A stretch of 64,000 nt of DNA, from IMG/VR virus record IMGVR_UViG_3300005095_000128, positions 19,582 to 83,581 of that record. One strand, 5' to 3'. Positions 54,786 to 63,458 of this stretch are shown here, one piece after another (the first letter of the stretch is position 1; every line of letters starts with the position of its first letter). A program made the position numbers and the translations under genes. Source of the stretch: a virus. A model generated the notes under the pieces. The model ran no database searches. It was not told the DNA's origin and saw only the letters and a program-made list of their open reading frames with translations.

Positions 54786-56202
54786 ACGGTTAGGCGTAGC
54801 CCTTCAGCCTAGCGGCGACGAATACAAAGGGCTTTGCCCGATTCACGTGGAGGACACGCCATCGTTCTACGTCAACCCCGAGAAGGGCGTGTTCTATTGC
54901 TTTGGCTGTGGAGCCGGCGGCAACGCTATCACGCTCGTTGCCAAAGCGCATGGTATTAGCAACGCTGAGGCCAAGCGCCTCCTCGCCAAGTGGTTCGGCA
55001 TTCCGCTTGAGGGCAAGGACGAGACGGCGATCGAAGCGGCCAGCCGGCTCGAGCGGCTCGCCGAAGATTTCCACAAAGATGTGGACAAGGCTGTGGATTA
55101 CCTCCACCGCCGGGGCATTTACGATGCGGATGTTATTGAACAATTCCAGGTCGGCTTTGCTGAGCCTGGGTACGCGAAGGATTTGCCGCACGAATTTGCC
55201 CTAGAACTCAAGCTCATCACCGATAGCGGTTTCGAGACCCTCGCCAATCGGGTGATTCTCCCGATCCACACTGCAAGCGGCATGGTCATCGGCCTATCAG
55301 GACGTGCTATCTCCGATGACGTGCAACCGAAGTACATGACAACGAGCGGTTTCAACAAGGCCGATGTGCTGTACGGCCTGCATGCCGCTCGCGACCAAAT
55401 ACGAAAAACTGGACAGGCAGTCGTAGTGGAGGGGCAATTTGATGTGCTCGCCCTCCACCAGGACGGCATTAGCAATGCAGTGGCCGCACTTGGGTCAAAT
55501 CTCATGCTCGAGAATGCGATAGCGCTCAAGCGTGCTGGCGCCGAGCGTGTAATTTATCTCGCCGACGGCGATAAGGCTGGTATAAAGGCGATGTTGCACG
55601 CTTTCGAGGTGTTGTCGTCGATCGGCTTGCGGCCGTATGGATACGTCTTCCCCAAGGGCAAGGACGCCGCCGATTTTGTTGGCGAGCTTAACAAAATTGT
55701 TAACAAGGCATTGCCAGAGGGCGAGATGATCTTTGAGCTCGTTTGTCGCAAAACATGCGAGCCCGATGAATTCATCAATGTGGCCAGGAAAGTGATGAAG
55801 CCGCGCGGCAGGCTCGACCCCGCCTTCCTAGCATTCGCGCGGCGCGCTCATGAGCGCTTTGGATTTAGCGAGTCCGACCTTTACCACGCTCTCAAGAGCA
55901 CCAAGCGCACGCGCAAGATCGTGCGCAAGGTCGCAGGTAGCACCAACGGCGAGCGCAAGGCGTGCGGTACTGTGGCCGTGCGCACCAAGGAAGCCGAGGA
56001 GTACGCTCAAACGCTCGGCGTTCCGGTTGAACGAGTTGGCGATGACGACGGCAAGATGTCGGTAGAAGAGGAGATGGCCATCGATTTCGCATATATATGC
56101 ATTCTCCGGCAAAAACTCGAGGAGGCGCAACGTGCAAATGACTTGCAATCCGCGTGGGAATTGCGTACACTCATTGATGTATATGCGTCGAAGTGGAAGT
56201 GA
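54757..56202 (+). CDS. DNA primase, DnaG type
   Basis: The protein has 481 residues from the GTG at 54757 with GGAGG upstream. The N-terminal CHC2 zinc site is Cys27, His30, Cys48 and Cys51 (CPIHVEDTPSF to FYCFGCG). The TOPRIM core shows VVVEGQFDVLAL (Glu225) and YLADGDKAG. It makes RNA primers and should act with the DnaB helicase at 59122. It overlaps the SNF2 gene by 29 nt. Confidence 0.92.
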   Translation: MNVDIVRVAERLGVALQPSGDEYKGLCPIHVEDTPSFYVNPEKGVFYCFGCGAGGNAITLVAKAHGISNAEAKRLLAKWFGIPLEGKDETAIEAASRLERLAEDFHKDVDKAVDYLHRRGIYDADVIEQFQVGFAEPGYAKDLPHEFALELKLITDSGFETLANRVILPIHTASGMVIGLSGRAISDDVQPKYMTTSGFNKADVLYGLHAARDQIRKTGQAVVVEGQFDVLALHQDGISNAVAALGSNLMLENAIALKRAGAERVIYLADGDKAGIKAMLHAFEVLSSIGLRPYGYVFPKGKDAADFVGELNKIVNKALPEGEMIFELVCRKTCEPDEFINVARKVMKPRGRLDPAFLAFARRAHERFGFSESDLYHALKSTKRTRKIVRKVAGSTNGERKACGTVAVRTKEAEEYAQTLGVPVERVGDDDGKMSVEEEMAIDFAYICILRQKLEEAQRANDLQSAWELRTLIDVYASKWK

Positions 56203-56207
56203 TAAGT

Positions 56208-56468
56208 ATGAAGTTGCTAACGAAACGAGAGCGAATCCGAGAGCGACTCGAGAAGCTTGGCGTCAACGCCGACAAGGTATTTTTGTTTGCCGATCAGCAT
56301 AGCGCATTAGTTGCAATGGAAGTGATACCATCCACGGTGCTCGTGATTACGGCCGAGGATTGGCAGCTACGGGCGTACCCGAATGGCAAACCAAGCCAGG
56401 GGAAGTACGCGTGGAAGGTGTTCGGTAGTGGACCGGCGTCTAGCCTAGAGGAGGTGCTCATGTCGTGA
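56208..56468 (+). CDS. Small unknown protein
   Basis: The protein has 86 residues from ATG 56208. A basic helix (KRERIRERLEKLG) is followed by alpha/beta sequence (STVLVITAEDWQLRAYPN). Overlaps the next gene by 4 nt. No family was recognised. Confidence 0.5.
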   Translation: MKLLTKRERIRERLEKLGVNADKVFLFADQHSALVAMEVIPSTVLVITAEDWQLRAYPNGKPSQGKYAWKVFGSGPASSLEEVLMS

Positions 56469-57337
56469 TCATCAACACGACAGCCCTCGACACGCCACGC
56501 GGCATCAATATGGACGAGGTGGTGCAGGCCGCCTACCTTGGCATTCCAATGCGCGACCTAGCGCATAAGCTAGGTGTCCCTCAAACGATGCTAGGCCGGT
56601 GGTTAGGCCTACACTTCCCGCAATACACGCAAGTGCAGCGTGGCACGAGGGAAGCGTACCGCGCCATTGAGGAGTGGCGCGAGTTTCTCGAGAACGTCGA
56701 GTTCGACAATCTACCGGAGGGAATGCAGCACTTCATCGGGATGACGTTCCCTCCGTATGTTTGGATGAGGGAGGATAGGCTATATGACCACAACTGGCTA
56801 AGGAACTTTAGGTATACGCTATACCGCGATAGGAAGTTTCTAGAGCTCTATCTAAAACGCACAACGGGTCAACTACAAGAAAGGGAATACACCTACGTGT
56901 CGCTTAGGCGCCGCTGGGGTACAAAATCCCTAGCGGTCATGGATCTGCTCTGGGGACTCATCGAGCCCGGCTCCCGCGAAGAAGCGCGTGCTCGCAAACT
57001 GTACGGAGCCGTGCTCATCGAAAAAGGAGGGTTGTACGGTGCTAAACAAAAGCCACCTAAAACTGTTAAGGAACTTCACCGACTTTGGCTTAGTGAGGTT
57101 CACGGTAAGCGATGGATCGATCAGGTTAGAAGGAGCTCGTTTTACATATGCGAAGATGGGCCAGACCGGTGGCACCTCCGTTTCCGCTATCGTCGACGTG
57201 GGCGCTATCGCGGACGCTATTGGCACTTTAGGCAGTTCGGAAACGATTACCTTGCGCAACTCAAGCGTAAGGATCGAAGGCGCGGCGGGGTACGTAGACG
57301 TGCCCGTAGTCCGAAGCGAGATCGTGACGATGAGTGA
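56465..57337 (+). CDS. Unknown HTH-like protein overlapping the clamp gene
   Basis: The protein has 290 residues. An HTH-like part lies near residues 15-48 (DEVVQAAYLGIPMRDLAHKL, then VPQTMLGRWLGL). The last ~99 residues are encoded inside the next gene in another frame and are strongly basic (RFRYRRRGRYRGRYWHFRQF). Such a 299-nt overlap is unusual. Either it is truly dual-coding or the functional protein ends early. A frameshift or sequence error near 57000 cannot be excluded. Confidence 0.5.
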   Translation: MIINTTALDTPRGINMDEVVQAAYLGIPMRDLAHKLGVPQTMLGRWLGLHFPQYTQVQRGTREAYRAIEEWREFLENVEFDNLPEGMQHFIGMTFPPYVWMREDRLYDHNWLRNFRYTLYRDRKFLELYLKRTTGQLQEREYTYVSLRRRWGTKSLAVMDLLWGLIEPGSREEARARKLYGAVLIEKGGLYGAKQKPPKTVKELHRLWLSEVHGKRWIDQVRRSSFYICEDGPDRWHLRFRYRRRGRYRGRYWHFRQFGNDYLAQLKRKDRRRGGVRRRARSPKRDRDDE

Positions 57338-58037
57338 TTTCGACTACGGCGAGGTCGAGTGGAGCGACGGCGACGATTTGCGCAAACTGGCACTATTCCA
57401 CAAGATTACGCCAGCCAACATCGACTTCCATGCATACTTCATCGCTAGTCGTCGCATCGTTCTTACAGACGGCTACGTGCTTGACTTTGCCGATACCAAG
57501 CTTGACGGCGAGATTGCCCTATCCATGAATTTCATCGAGCATGCCAAGGCGCTATTTGGCGCCGCCAACGAGCTTGAGGCCGCCATCGTCGATGATGGTC
57601 TCCTGGTCAAGGCAAAGCTCGACGACAACGCCGAAGCTACGGTGCTCATTCCGCGCGTTAGCGCGAAGATCCCGCCCGTCGGGCAGATCATCGAGACGGC
57701 CACGAAGGCCCAAACGCTCGCCACCTTCGAGCCATCCAAGGCAGCCAAGGTGGTACGGTACATCGCGTCGCGGCGCCCAGAGCTCGTCGAGCTACGCGCC
57801 GACAGCGAAGAAACGAGGATCTGGGCTGTAAAGGATGGGCACGAGATGCAAATCGGCATCGGCGGTAGCGGTGACGGAACGCTTCCGCTGCCGCAATACA
57901 TCTACCAGAGCCTCGTGAGAAAGGGGGCGAAGAGCGGGGAGGTGCGCACGATCGAGCATAAACCTGGGGCAGTCATGGTTGTAGTGGCGGACAATACCGG
58001 GGTAAACTTTGTATCAGCGGTGAACGTTGGAGGTTAA
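57039..58037 (+). CDS. Candidate sliding clamp (processivity factor)
   Basis: The protein has 332 residues from the GTG at 57039 with AAAGGAGGG upstream. It is an alternating strand/helix sequence (GSIRLEGARFTYAKM, ITLRNSSVRIEGAAGYVDV, NFIEHAKALFGAANELEAAI) compatible with beta-clamp domains in size and order. It sits between primase and SSB/DnaB. No single residue motif proves it; another replication accessory protein is possible. Confidence 0.48.
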   Translation: MLNKSHLKLLRNFTDFGLVRFTVSDGSIRLEGARFTYAKMGQTGGTSVSAIVDVGAIADAIGTLGSSETITLRNSSVRIEGAAGYVDVPVVRSEIVTMSDFDYGEVEWSDGDDLRKLALFHKITPANIDFHAYFIASRRIVLTDGYVLDFADTKLDGEIALSMNFIEHAKALFGAANELEAAIVDDGLLVKAKLDDNAEATVLIPRVSAKIPPVGQIIETATKAQTLATFEPSKAAKVVRYIASRRPELVELRADSEETRIWAVKDGHEMQIGIGGSGDGTLPLPQYIYQSLVRKGAKSGEVRTIEHKPGAVMVVVADNTGVNFVSAVNVGG

Positions 58038-58039
58038 GG

Positions 58040-58714
58040 ATGGCACCAGAAGCGATTAGGACTAAGTGGGATGAGCTCACCGAGCCATTCAAACCAGAGG
58101 ACCACGAATGGCTCACGAAGAGCAAGTCGCGCGACAAGCGTAAAGTCATGCTCGTGCCGTACATCCGCAAGCCGGCCATCATCGAGCGGCTTGTGAGTGT
58201 GTTTGGCGTCGATGGGTTCTCGCTCACAATCGACACCCCAGTAGTACAGAGCGTAGTCAACAGCGATGGCGTCGAAAGCTACATCGCCTACACCAAAGCT
58301 ACGCTCTCGCTCTCGAAGGAGGGCGTAGTTTTTAGCGACATTGGCGCCTCCACGATTGGCTACGATCCCGAAACGGCAATCAAGGGGTCAGCCACAGATG
58401 CGGTCAAAAGGGTGGCCAAGCTCATCGGCATTGGCCTTTACCTCGACCGCGGAGGCGACCTAACCACCTGGGTGCCAGCCAACGAGTACGGATACCCCGA
58501 GTGGTATCCGTTGCTTGTCGTGTACGGCAATCGGCCGTATGCCGTTAACCCAGATCCAGAATTCCCGACCGGCAACAACAAGGGTAAGCGGCTCTCGCAG
58601 GTGGACCGCAAGACCCTTGAAGCTGCTTACGACTGGTTCGAGAAGAACGAGGACGCCAAGCAAAAGCAGCTTGCGTTCTTCCTCGCGCTTGCGCACAAGC
58701 TTGGGAGGCTATAA
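58040..58714 (+). CDS. Rad52/Rad22-type single-strand annealing protein
   Basis: The protein has 224 residues. The Rad52-like core is visible: IERLVSVFGVDGFSLTID, a beta sheet, then AIKGSATDAVKRVAKLIGIG followed by LYLDRG. These proteins form rings that anneal complementary strands in recombination-dependent phage replication. It is followed directly by SSB, its usual partner, with overlapping stop and start. Confidence 0.82.
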   Translation: MAPEAIRTKWDELTEPFKPEDHEWLTKSKSRDKRKVMLVPYIRKPAIIERLVSVFGVDGFSLTIDTPVVQSVVNSDGVESYIAYTKATLSLSKEGVVFSDIGASTIGYDPETAIKGSATDAVKRVAKLIGIGLYLDRGGDLTTWVPANEYGYPEWYPLLVVYGNRPYAVNPDPEFPTGNNKGKRLSQVDRKTLEAAYDWFEKNEDAKQKQLAFFLALAHKLGRL

Positions 58715-59106
58715 TGCGCATCAACTACGGAATCGAGTTTAGGCTGGCTAGCGACCCTCGCACCATCGACACGCGCACCGGGAACGTCATGCTCTCGCTG
58801 TTTGGCATCTTCTCCAAGCGCAAGAAGGTCAATGGACGGTGGGAAGACGACCCGCGCTACGAGGCCATGAAAGTTAACGCCATTGCTTTTGGCGATGTGG
58901 CCAACGCGCTTATGCAACTAGGCTTGCGCAAGGGGGACACGATCATCATCACCAATGGCACCATCGCCAAGCCACGCAACACCCAGTACAACGACCTGGA
59001 AATCATGATCAACGACTTTGAGCTCAAGGATGCCGGTGAGCGCGGCAGCAATACCAATGACGCGCCCGTAGGATCCGACGAGGCATTGAGCGATCTTCCG
59101 TTCTAG
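58714..59106 (+). CDS. ssb: Single-stranded DNA-binding protein
   Basis: The protein has 130 residues with an OB-fold pattern (VNAIAFGDVANALMQLGLRK, then GDTIIITNGTI) and a flexible acidic tail ending DEALSDLPF. That tail matches the conserved SSB C-terminal tip (DxIPF/DxLPF) that binds partner proteins. It coats ssDNA at forks and recombination sites. Confidence 0.85.
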   Translation: MRINYGIEFRLASDPRTIDTRTGNVMLSLFGIFSKRKKVNGRWEDDPRYEAMKVNAIAFGDVANALMQLGLRKGDTIIITNGTIAKPRNTQYNDLEIMINDFELKDAGERGSNTNDAPVGSDEALSDLPF

Positions 59107-59121
59107 GCGTCGGAGGTCGAC

Positions 59122-60390
59122 GTGCGCGATCCCAAGAACGTAGAGCTGGCCCTCATCGGGTCAGCTCTACTTGCCCCACATATCCTAGACGACATCCTCG
59201 TTCCAAAGGAGGCGTTTGCCTACCCAGCGCATCGCGAAGTATGGCAAGCGATTCTCGCGGCGCATGAAGCCGGCGAGGCGGTCGATCCGCTCATTATCCA
59301 GGAGCAACTCGATGGCACTGCCGCTGAAGCGGTCAAGGCGATCCTTGCCGAGCAGAGCTTCTCGTCAGCGCACTACAAGCGCTACGCCGAGGAAGTCATC
59401 CAGCTATGGCAGTACCGCCGCCTGCATCGCGTAGCCGTCGATGTGATAGACCAGGTGAACGCCGGCCAGAAGCCGCCAGGCGAGATCGTGGAGTATGGCA
59501 TCCGCGAGCTCGAGGCTATCGTGGATCAAATCGGTGGCGATGATGAGGAGCTCGTTACGTCGGATATCGCCGTCGATCCGGTTGTTGACCTCATCGAGCG
59601 TGGCGGCGACGTAGGGCTCTCAACGGGCTTTCATCCGATCGACGAATACTTCACCCTCAGCAAGGGGGCATTCGTCATTCTGGCGGCTAGGCCGGGTATG
59701 GGAAAGACCGCCCTGGCTGACCAGATCGCGGAGAACGTAGCACTTGGCGGGCACGCTGTGCTGTTCGTGTCGATGGAAATGCCACGGCACGAATTGCTTA
59801 TTCGCCGCATCGCGAGGCATGCGCAAATCCCAATCACCGACCTCCGGCATGGGCGTATCAAGACGGATGACCAGAAGCTTGCTATCGAACAAGCAAAAGA
59901 GGAGCTCAAACGACTCTCGAACCTTTACATCTACGACAACTCATCGGCCACTATGGCCCAGATTCTCGCCGCCGCTCGCAAGATCAAGCGCCGGCGTGGA
60001 AGTTTGGGTCTAATTGTAGTGGATTACATCCAGCAGATGATCGAAGGTGGGGTGGAGGGCAACACGGTTCAAGAGATGACAGCCATTGCTCGCGCCGCCA
60101 AGGTAATGGCCCGCAAGCTAGACACCACCGTCCTTGCCCTCTCTCAGCTTTCCCGCGGAGTCGAGATGCGCAAGGATAAGCGGCCGCAACTCGCCGACTT
60201 GCGTGAGTCTGGTGGTCTCGAGCAAGCTGCCGATGTGGTGGCCTTCATCTTCCGACCGGCTTACTACAAGGAAGATCCAGAGCCGGAGGAGATGAACCTG
60301 GCCGAAGTCATCGTGCGCAAGAACCGACAGGGCCCGCTCGGCAGCGCCATGCTTCGCTTTGACTCGCCGTTTGCTAAGTTTTATGTATAG
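59122..60390 (+). CDS. dnaB: Replicative DNA helicase, DnaB type
   Basis: The protein has 422 residues. The N-terminal helical domain (LALIGSALLAPHILDDILVP) precedes a RecA-like core with Walker A ARPGMGKT (Lys near 195), FVSMEMPRHELLIRR, LIVVDYIQQM, LSQLSRGVEMRKDKRPQLAD and LRESGGLEQAADVV. It is a hexameric 5'-3' helicase working with the primase. The GTG start is 15 nt after the ssb stop. Confidence 0.95.
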   Translation: MRDPKNVELALIGSALLAPHILDDILVPKEAFAYPAHREVWQAILAAHEAGEAVDPLIIQEQLDGTAAEAVKAILAEQSFSSAHYKRYAEEVIQLWQYRRLHRVAVDVIDQVNAGQKPPGEIVEYGIRELEAIVDQIGGDDEELVTSDIAVDPVVDLIERGGDVGLSTGFHPIDEYFTLSKGAFVILAARPGMGKTALADQIAENVALGGHAVLFVSMEMPRHELLIRRIARHAQIPITDLRHGRIKTDDQKLAIEQAKEELKRLSNLYIYDNSSATMAQILAAARKIKRRRGSLGLIVVDYIQQMIEGGVEGNTVQEMTAIARAAKVMARKLDTTVLALSQLSRGVEMRKDKRPQLADLRESGGLEQAADVVAFIFRPAYYKEDPEPEEMNLAEVIVRKNRQGPLGSAMLRFDSPFAKFYV

Positions 60391-60401
60391 GAGGTGGTTT
60401 G

Positions 60402-60548
60402 ATGCTAGAAGTATCACTCATCTTCATCGAGGCTAAAGGCAAGGTCGTCTATCAGCCGTCGCTATTCCCGCTTCCCCTACTCTACGTGGCGCAGCTTGCG
60501 GAACGCCATCTGATCGAGGTGAGCCATGCCTGGGCGCCGATCCCGTGA
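60402..60548 (+). CDS. Small protein, 48 residues
   Basis: ATG 60402 with GGAGGTGG upstream. Amphipathic, with a hydrophobic start (MLEVSLIFIEAKGKVVY) and a Pro/Leu-rich middle. It overlaps the resolvase gene by 23 nt, which suggests coupled translation. Confidence 0.42.
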   Translation: MLEVSLIFIEAKGKVVYQPSLFPLPLLYVAQLAERHLIEVSHAWAPIP

Positions 60549-60882
60549 CAAGGGCAAGCGTGGCCAGCGCGAGTTCGTCAAACGTGTGGAGGAGGCTGGC
60601 TTCAACGCCATTGACCTCGGCAACTTGCAAGCGTCTAGTACGGTCAAGGTGCCAGATGTCACCATCGACGACGTGGCGATCGTCGAGGTGAAGTACCGCG
60701 AAGCATTCCAGCTATACCCGTCGCTCGAGCAAGCCATCGAAGCTTTTGGCGGGTACAAGCTCCGCAAGCCGTGTGCGTTTCCGGTGGTGGCCCATAGACG
60801 CAACTACAAAGACTGGGTGGTAGTGTTGCGCCTGGAAGACTTCTTCGAGCTACTCCGCGCCTATGAACTATCACGTTGCTAG
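60526..60882 (+). CDS. Holliday junction resolvase, Hjc-like PD-(D/E)XK nuclease
   Basis: The protein has 118 residues. Active-site layout: Glu16 in DKGKRGQREFVKRVEEAGF, Asp in KVPDVTIDDV, and EVK in VAIVEVKYREAF, followed by SLEQAIEAFGGYKL. This matches archaeal/phage Hjc-type resolvases, which cut four-way junctions. The window also has a RusA-like enzyme in the late block, so early and late junction cutting may be divided. Confidence 0.75.
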   Translation: MPGRRSRDKGKRGQREFVKRVEEAGFNAIDLGNLQASSTVKVPDVTIDDVAIVEVKYREAFQLYPSLEQAIEAFGGYKLRKPCAFPVVAHRRNYKDWVVVLRLEDFFELLRAYELSRC

Positions 60883-61267
60883 CTACTGCATTCCAGTCAT
60901 TCTCGACGCACCCGGCTACTCGGAGGTCATTCTACCAGCGCCGAACGTCATTCAGCAAATCGACCGGGTGCGTTGGACGGTGTTCAACACCATGTGGCTA
61001 CCGCACAAGCGGCCGCACTCGCTCGTGCGCTTCGTACACGCATTCAAGCGGCACATCATCATCGGGTTTGAGCCGCTCGCCTACTGGCGGCGACCTTACA
61101 TGAACATCGTCGTTGACGATCTCGCACTTGGGTCGTCGGCGACGATCCCTTTGTGCGTTGGAGCCATGCACGATATAATCGACCTAGGAGAGATGGAGTG
61201 CAAAGATGGTGATTGGACAAAAAAGTTTAAAAGAGTTGGCACCAAGTATCGGCTACGACTCCGATAA
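60863..61267 (+). CDS. Unknown protein, 134 residues
   Basis: A mixed sequence rich in aromatic and basic residues (VRWTVFNTMWLPHKRPHSLV), ending KKFKRVGTKYRLRLR. It overlaps both neighbours (20 and 62 nt). No family was recognised. Confidence 0.48.
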   Translation: MNYHVASYCIPVILDAPGYSEVILPAPNVIQQIDRVRWTVFNTMWLPHKRPHSLVRFVHAFKRHIIIGFEPLAYWRRPYMNIVVDDLALGSSATIPLCVGAMHDIIDLGEMECKDGDWTKKFKRVGTKYRLRLR

Positions 61268-61811
61268 CGTTCAGCCATCCAGTGTTGATTTGCGCCTTGC
61301 GGGGGAGATCCTCGAAGTGCCTAGCCCAGCTTTTGACCAGGCCATGATCCGGGCTGCCTTTCCGCGCCCGAACATCGAACAGTTCAGGCAGCCAGTTAGC
61401 GCGTCCAAGCTATACGACAAGCTACCGGAGCATTGGCGTAGACTAGGATTGCTAGAGCACGCTTACCATTTCGATGTACCGGAAGGCGAGGAATTCCTCT
61501 TTCTACCGGGATTCTTTTACCTAGCCACCACGGTTGAAAGGTTGCGCATTCCACAAGGCATTCGTGGCGTTGCTTACTTGCGGTCTACGCCAGCGCGGAA
61601 TGGCGTTGACCATGCCACTGCCCTCTATCTTGACCCGTGCTTTGAGGGCAATGTCACTCTAGAACTCATCTTCATGCTGCCCTTCCCCGCGCAAATCGGC
61701 AGCCGGCTCATCCAGGTCGAGTTTGCCCGCGTCGAGGGAAGCGGGTGCTACCAAGGTAAGTACGCCGGCCAGGTAGGACTAACGCCGGCGAGAAAGGATG
61801 AGAGGCCATGA
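61206..61811 (+). CDS. dcd: dCTP deaminase / dUTPase family protein
   Basis: The protein has 201 residues. Family motifs are present: VQPSSVDLRLAG, FFYLATTVERLRIP, AYLRSTPARNGVDHATALYL, EGNVTLELIF and YQGKYAGQVGLTPAR. The usual GRSS motif is LRST and the usual DPGF is DPCF. It would turn dCTP into dUTP (or dUMP), feeding dUTPase and ThyX. A bifunctional enzyme or a plain trimeric dUTPase remains possible. Confidence 0.8.
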   Translation: MVIGQKSLKELAPSIGYDSDNVQPSSVDLRLAGEILEVPSPAFDQAMIRAAFPRPNIEQFRQPVSASKLYDKLPEHWRRLGLLEHAYHFDVPEGEEFLFLPGFFYLATTVERLRIPQGIRGVAYLRSTPARNGVDHATALYLDPCFEGNVTLELIFMLPFPAQIGSRLIQVEFARVEGSGCYQGKYAGQVGLTPARKDERP

Positions 61812-61918
61812 CGGTTGATCAGATTTTGGCTATCGGCTTTTCTGTTATGCTCGTCGTCGTTGCACTTGCTATTGGTATCGTCGAGATCATCGACAGATGG
61901 AAGTGCAGCGATAAGTAG
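61808..61918 (+). CDS. Small membrane protein, 36 residues
   Basis: ATG 61808 overlaps the previous stop (ATGA). One membrane helix (ILAIGFSVMLVVVALAIGIV) with a polar tail (DRWKCSDK). Its coupling to the deaminase gene supports translation. Confidence 0.48.
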   Translation: MTVDQILAIGFSVMLVVVALAIGIVEIIDRWKCSDK

Positions 61919-61926
61919 GGGGTGTG

Positions 61927-62304
61927 ATGATGAAGTTTAGGTTGGTGGTAGATGGAGCGCCACTAGAGTGGCGCTCGTCGCTAGCAGATGCGCTCGAGGA
62001 CGCCGAACGCGCTAGCCGAAACGCTCGCATGTACATCGAGCGCGAGGACGGCGAGCGTATTCCTCTATACCGTGTCAAACACATCACTATCACCAAGCAC
62101 GTCAAAGGCAACGGACAGCCGCCAGACTTCGAGATTGCCTTTGACCCGGAGCAGTTCCCCGACGGCGTGCACGAAGGTGAGGCATGGCACGCGCTCTACC
62201 AGCATGATGAAGCGCGTGGCTACATCAACGTAGGCTACGATCCGGTCTTGCGTCGCATTGACCGGTGGACGTTCTACATGGCGACCTACTCGTTAGGAAG
62301 TTAG
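61927..62304 (+). CDS. Unknown protein, 125 residues
   Basis: ATG 61927 after AGGGGGTGTG. Beta-rich and acidic (MMKFRLVVDGAPLEWRSSLA). No family was recognised. Confidence 0.5.
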   Translation: MMKFRLVVDGAPLEWRSSLADALEDAERASRNARMYIEREDGERIPLYRVKHITITKHVKGNGQPPDFEIAFDPEQFPDGVHEGEAWHALYQHDEARGYINVGYDPVLRRIDRWTFYMATYSLGS

Positions 62305-62313
62305 GGGGTTTGT

Positions 62314-63009
62314 ATGCAGCACAAACTTGTGGCTTTTGATATTGAAACCGCACCCACGACCGACGAGAAGGTTATCAAGCAACTCGCTGAGCGCATCAAG
62401 GCGCCGGCAAACTACAAGGACGAGGAGAAGATCGAGCAGTACAAACGCGAGAAGCTCGTTGAGAAGGTCAAGGAGACCGCCCTCAACCCGACGTTTGGCC
62501 GCGTTGTTGCGTTCGCCGTCTACGATGGTGAGCAGACGATCAGTCGCACCATCGTAGACTTTGACGGTAGCGAGCGCAAGTTGCTAGACGCACTTGCTAC
62601 AGCGTTAGCAAACGCATATACAACCCTCTCTCCTAAGCGCGGCAACTTCATCGTCGGGCACAACATCATTGGCTTCGACATCCCGTTCGTTATTCGACGG
62701 GGCATCATCAATGGTTCTGAGCGTGTGCTCAAGCTCGTGAGCTCGTCGCTGTTGCCCAAGCCGCTTGAACCGGCATGGCGTATCGAGCACGTCATCGACA
62801 CCATGCTGGCATGGGGCAAGCCATATGCTAGGCTCAAGGACATCGCCGGAGCCCTCGATTTGTTAGATGGCGCCGAAGACGACATGGATGGTGGCGACAC
62901 CTTGGAGGCGTTCCTTGCCGGCAACATCGATTTGGTGCGTGAGCACGTCGAGAACGACGTTGTGATTAGCTACAGGGTTGCTGAGAAGATGATGGGGGTG
63001 TTCTGGTGA
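62314..63009 (+). CDS. 3'-5' exonuclease, DnaQ-like (DEDD), PolB-type
   Basis: The protein has 231 residues. The exonuclease motifs are FDIET (Exo I), GHNIIGFDIPFVIRRG (Exo II) and HVENDVVISYRV (Exo III, with the late Asp). The order and spacing match stand-alone PolB-type proofreading exonucleases of phages. No polymerase domain is fused. It may proofread for a polymerase encoded to the right, or act in recombination. Confidence 0.82.
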   Translation: MQHKLVAFDIETAPTTDEKVIKQLAERIKAPANYKDEEKIEQYKREKLVEKVKETALNPTFGRVVAFAVYDGEQTISRTIVDFDGSERKLLDALATALANAYTTLSPKRGNFIVGHNIIGFDIPFVIRRGIINGSERVLKLVSSSLLPKPLEPAWRIEHVIDTMLAWGKPYARLKDIAGALDLLDGAEDDMDGGDTLEAFLAGNIDLVREHVENDVVISYRVAEKMMGVFW

Positions 63010-63458
63010 GCCATAGAAACGCCGTGTCGATCGTGCCAAGTGGGCGTGATCGCTATAGCATTGCATTTTCGTGGGCAAATGACGCCCCAGAAGACGTTCG
63101 GAGCATCAAGCAGGTCAGTGTCTTGCGCGAGCGACTCGATGACATCTTCGGTGATACGCTTGACATGTACAACCCAGGTGATCCTTACGAGGTCATCAAA
63201 GCGCTTCAACAGTATCTCCGCCTAACATGGATCGTTGGGGGGCCTGATTACGACGCTTGGGTTGAGAAGGCATTGCCCTACCTAAAGAGTGTGCGCACAA
63301 GAGACATGCTCGAGCAAGCAAAAGAAGTACGCCATAAGTTTGCCGCATTCTTGCGCGAGCTTGACGAAGCCATCGCGAAGGTTGAAAGCGGAAAGGCTAA
63401 CCGCATCTACGTGAAGCCATGCTCGCGCGACGTTTACACATGGAACGAAGAAGAATGA
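63006..63458 (+). CDS. Unknown protein, 150 residues
   Basis: The GTG start overlaps the exonuclease stop. Mostly helical (LQQYLRLTWIVGGPDYDAWV) with a charged C-terminus. No family was recognised. Confidence 0.5.
   Translation: MSHRNAVSIVPSGRDRYSIAFSWANDAPEDVRSIKQVSVLRERLDDIFGDTLDMYNPGDPYEVIKALQQYLRLTWIVGGPDYDAWVEKALPYLKSVRTRDMLEQAKEVRHKFAAFLRELDEAIAKVESGKANRIYVKPCSRDVYTWNEEE

Noticed and set aside
62314-63009. Exonuclease domain as the start of a DNA polymerase gene
   Set aside because: The frame stops at 63009 and the next two genes show no polymerase motifs, so it is a separate exonuclease within this window.
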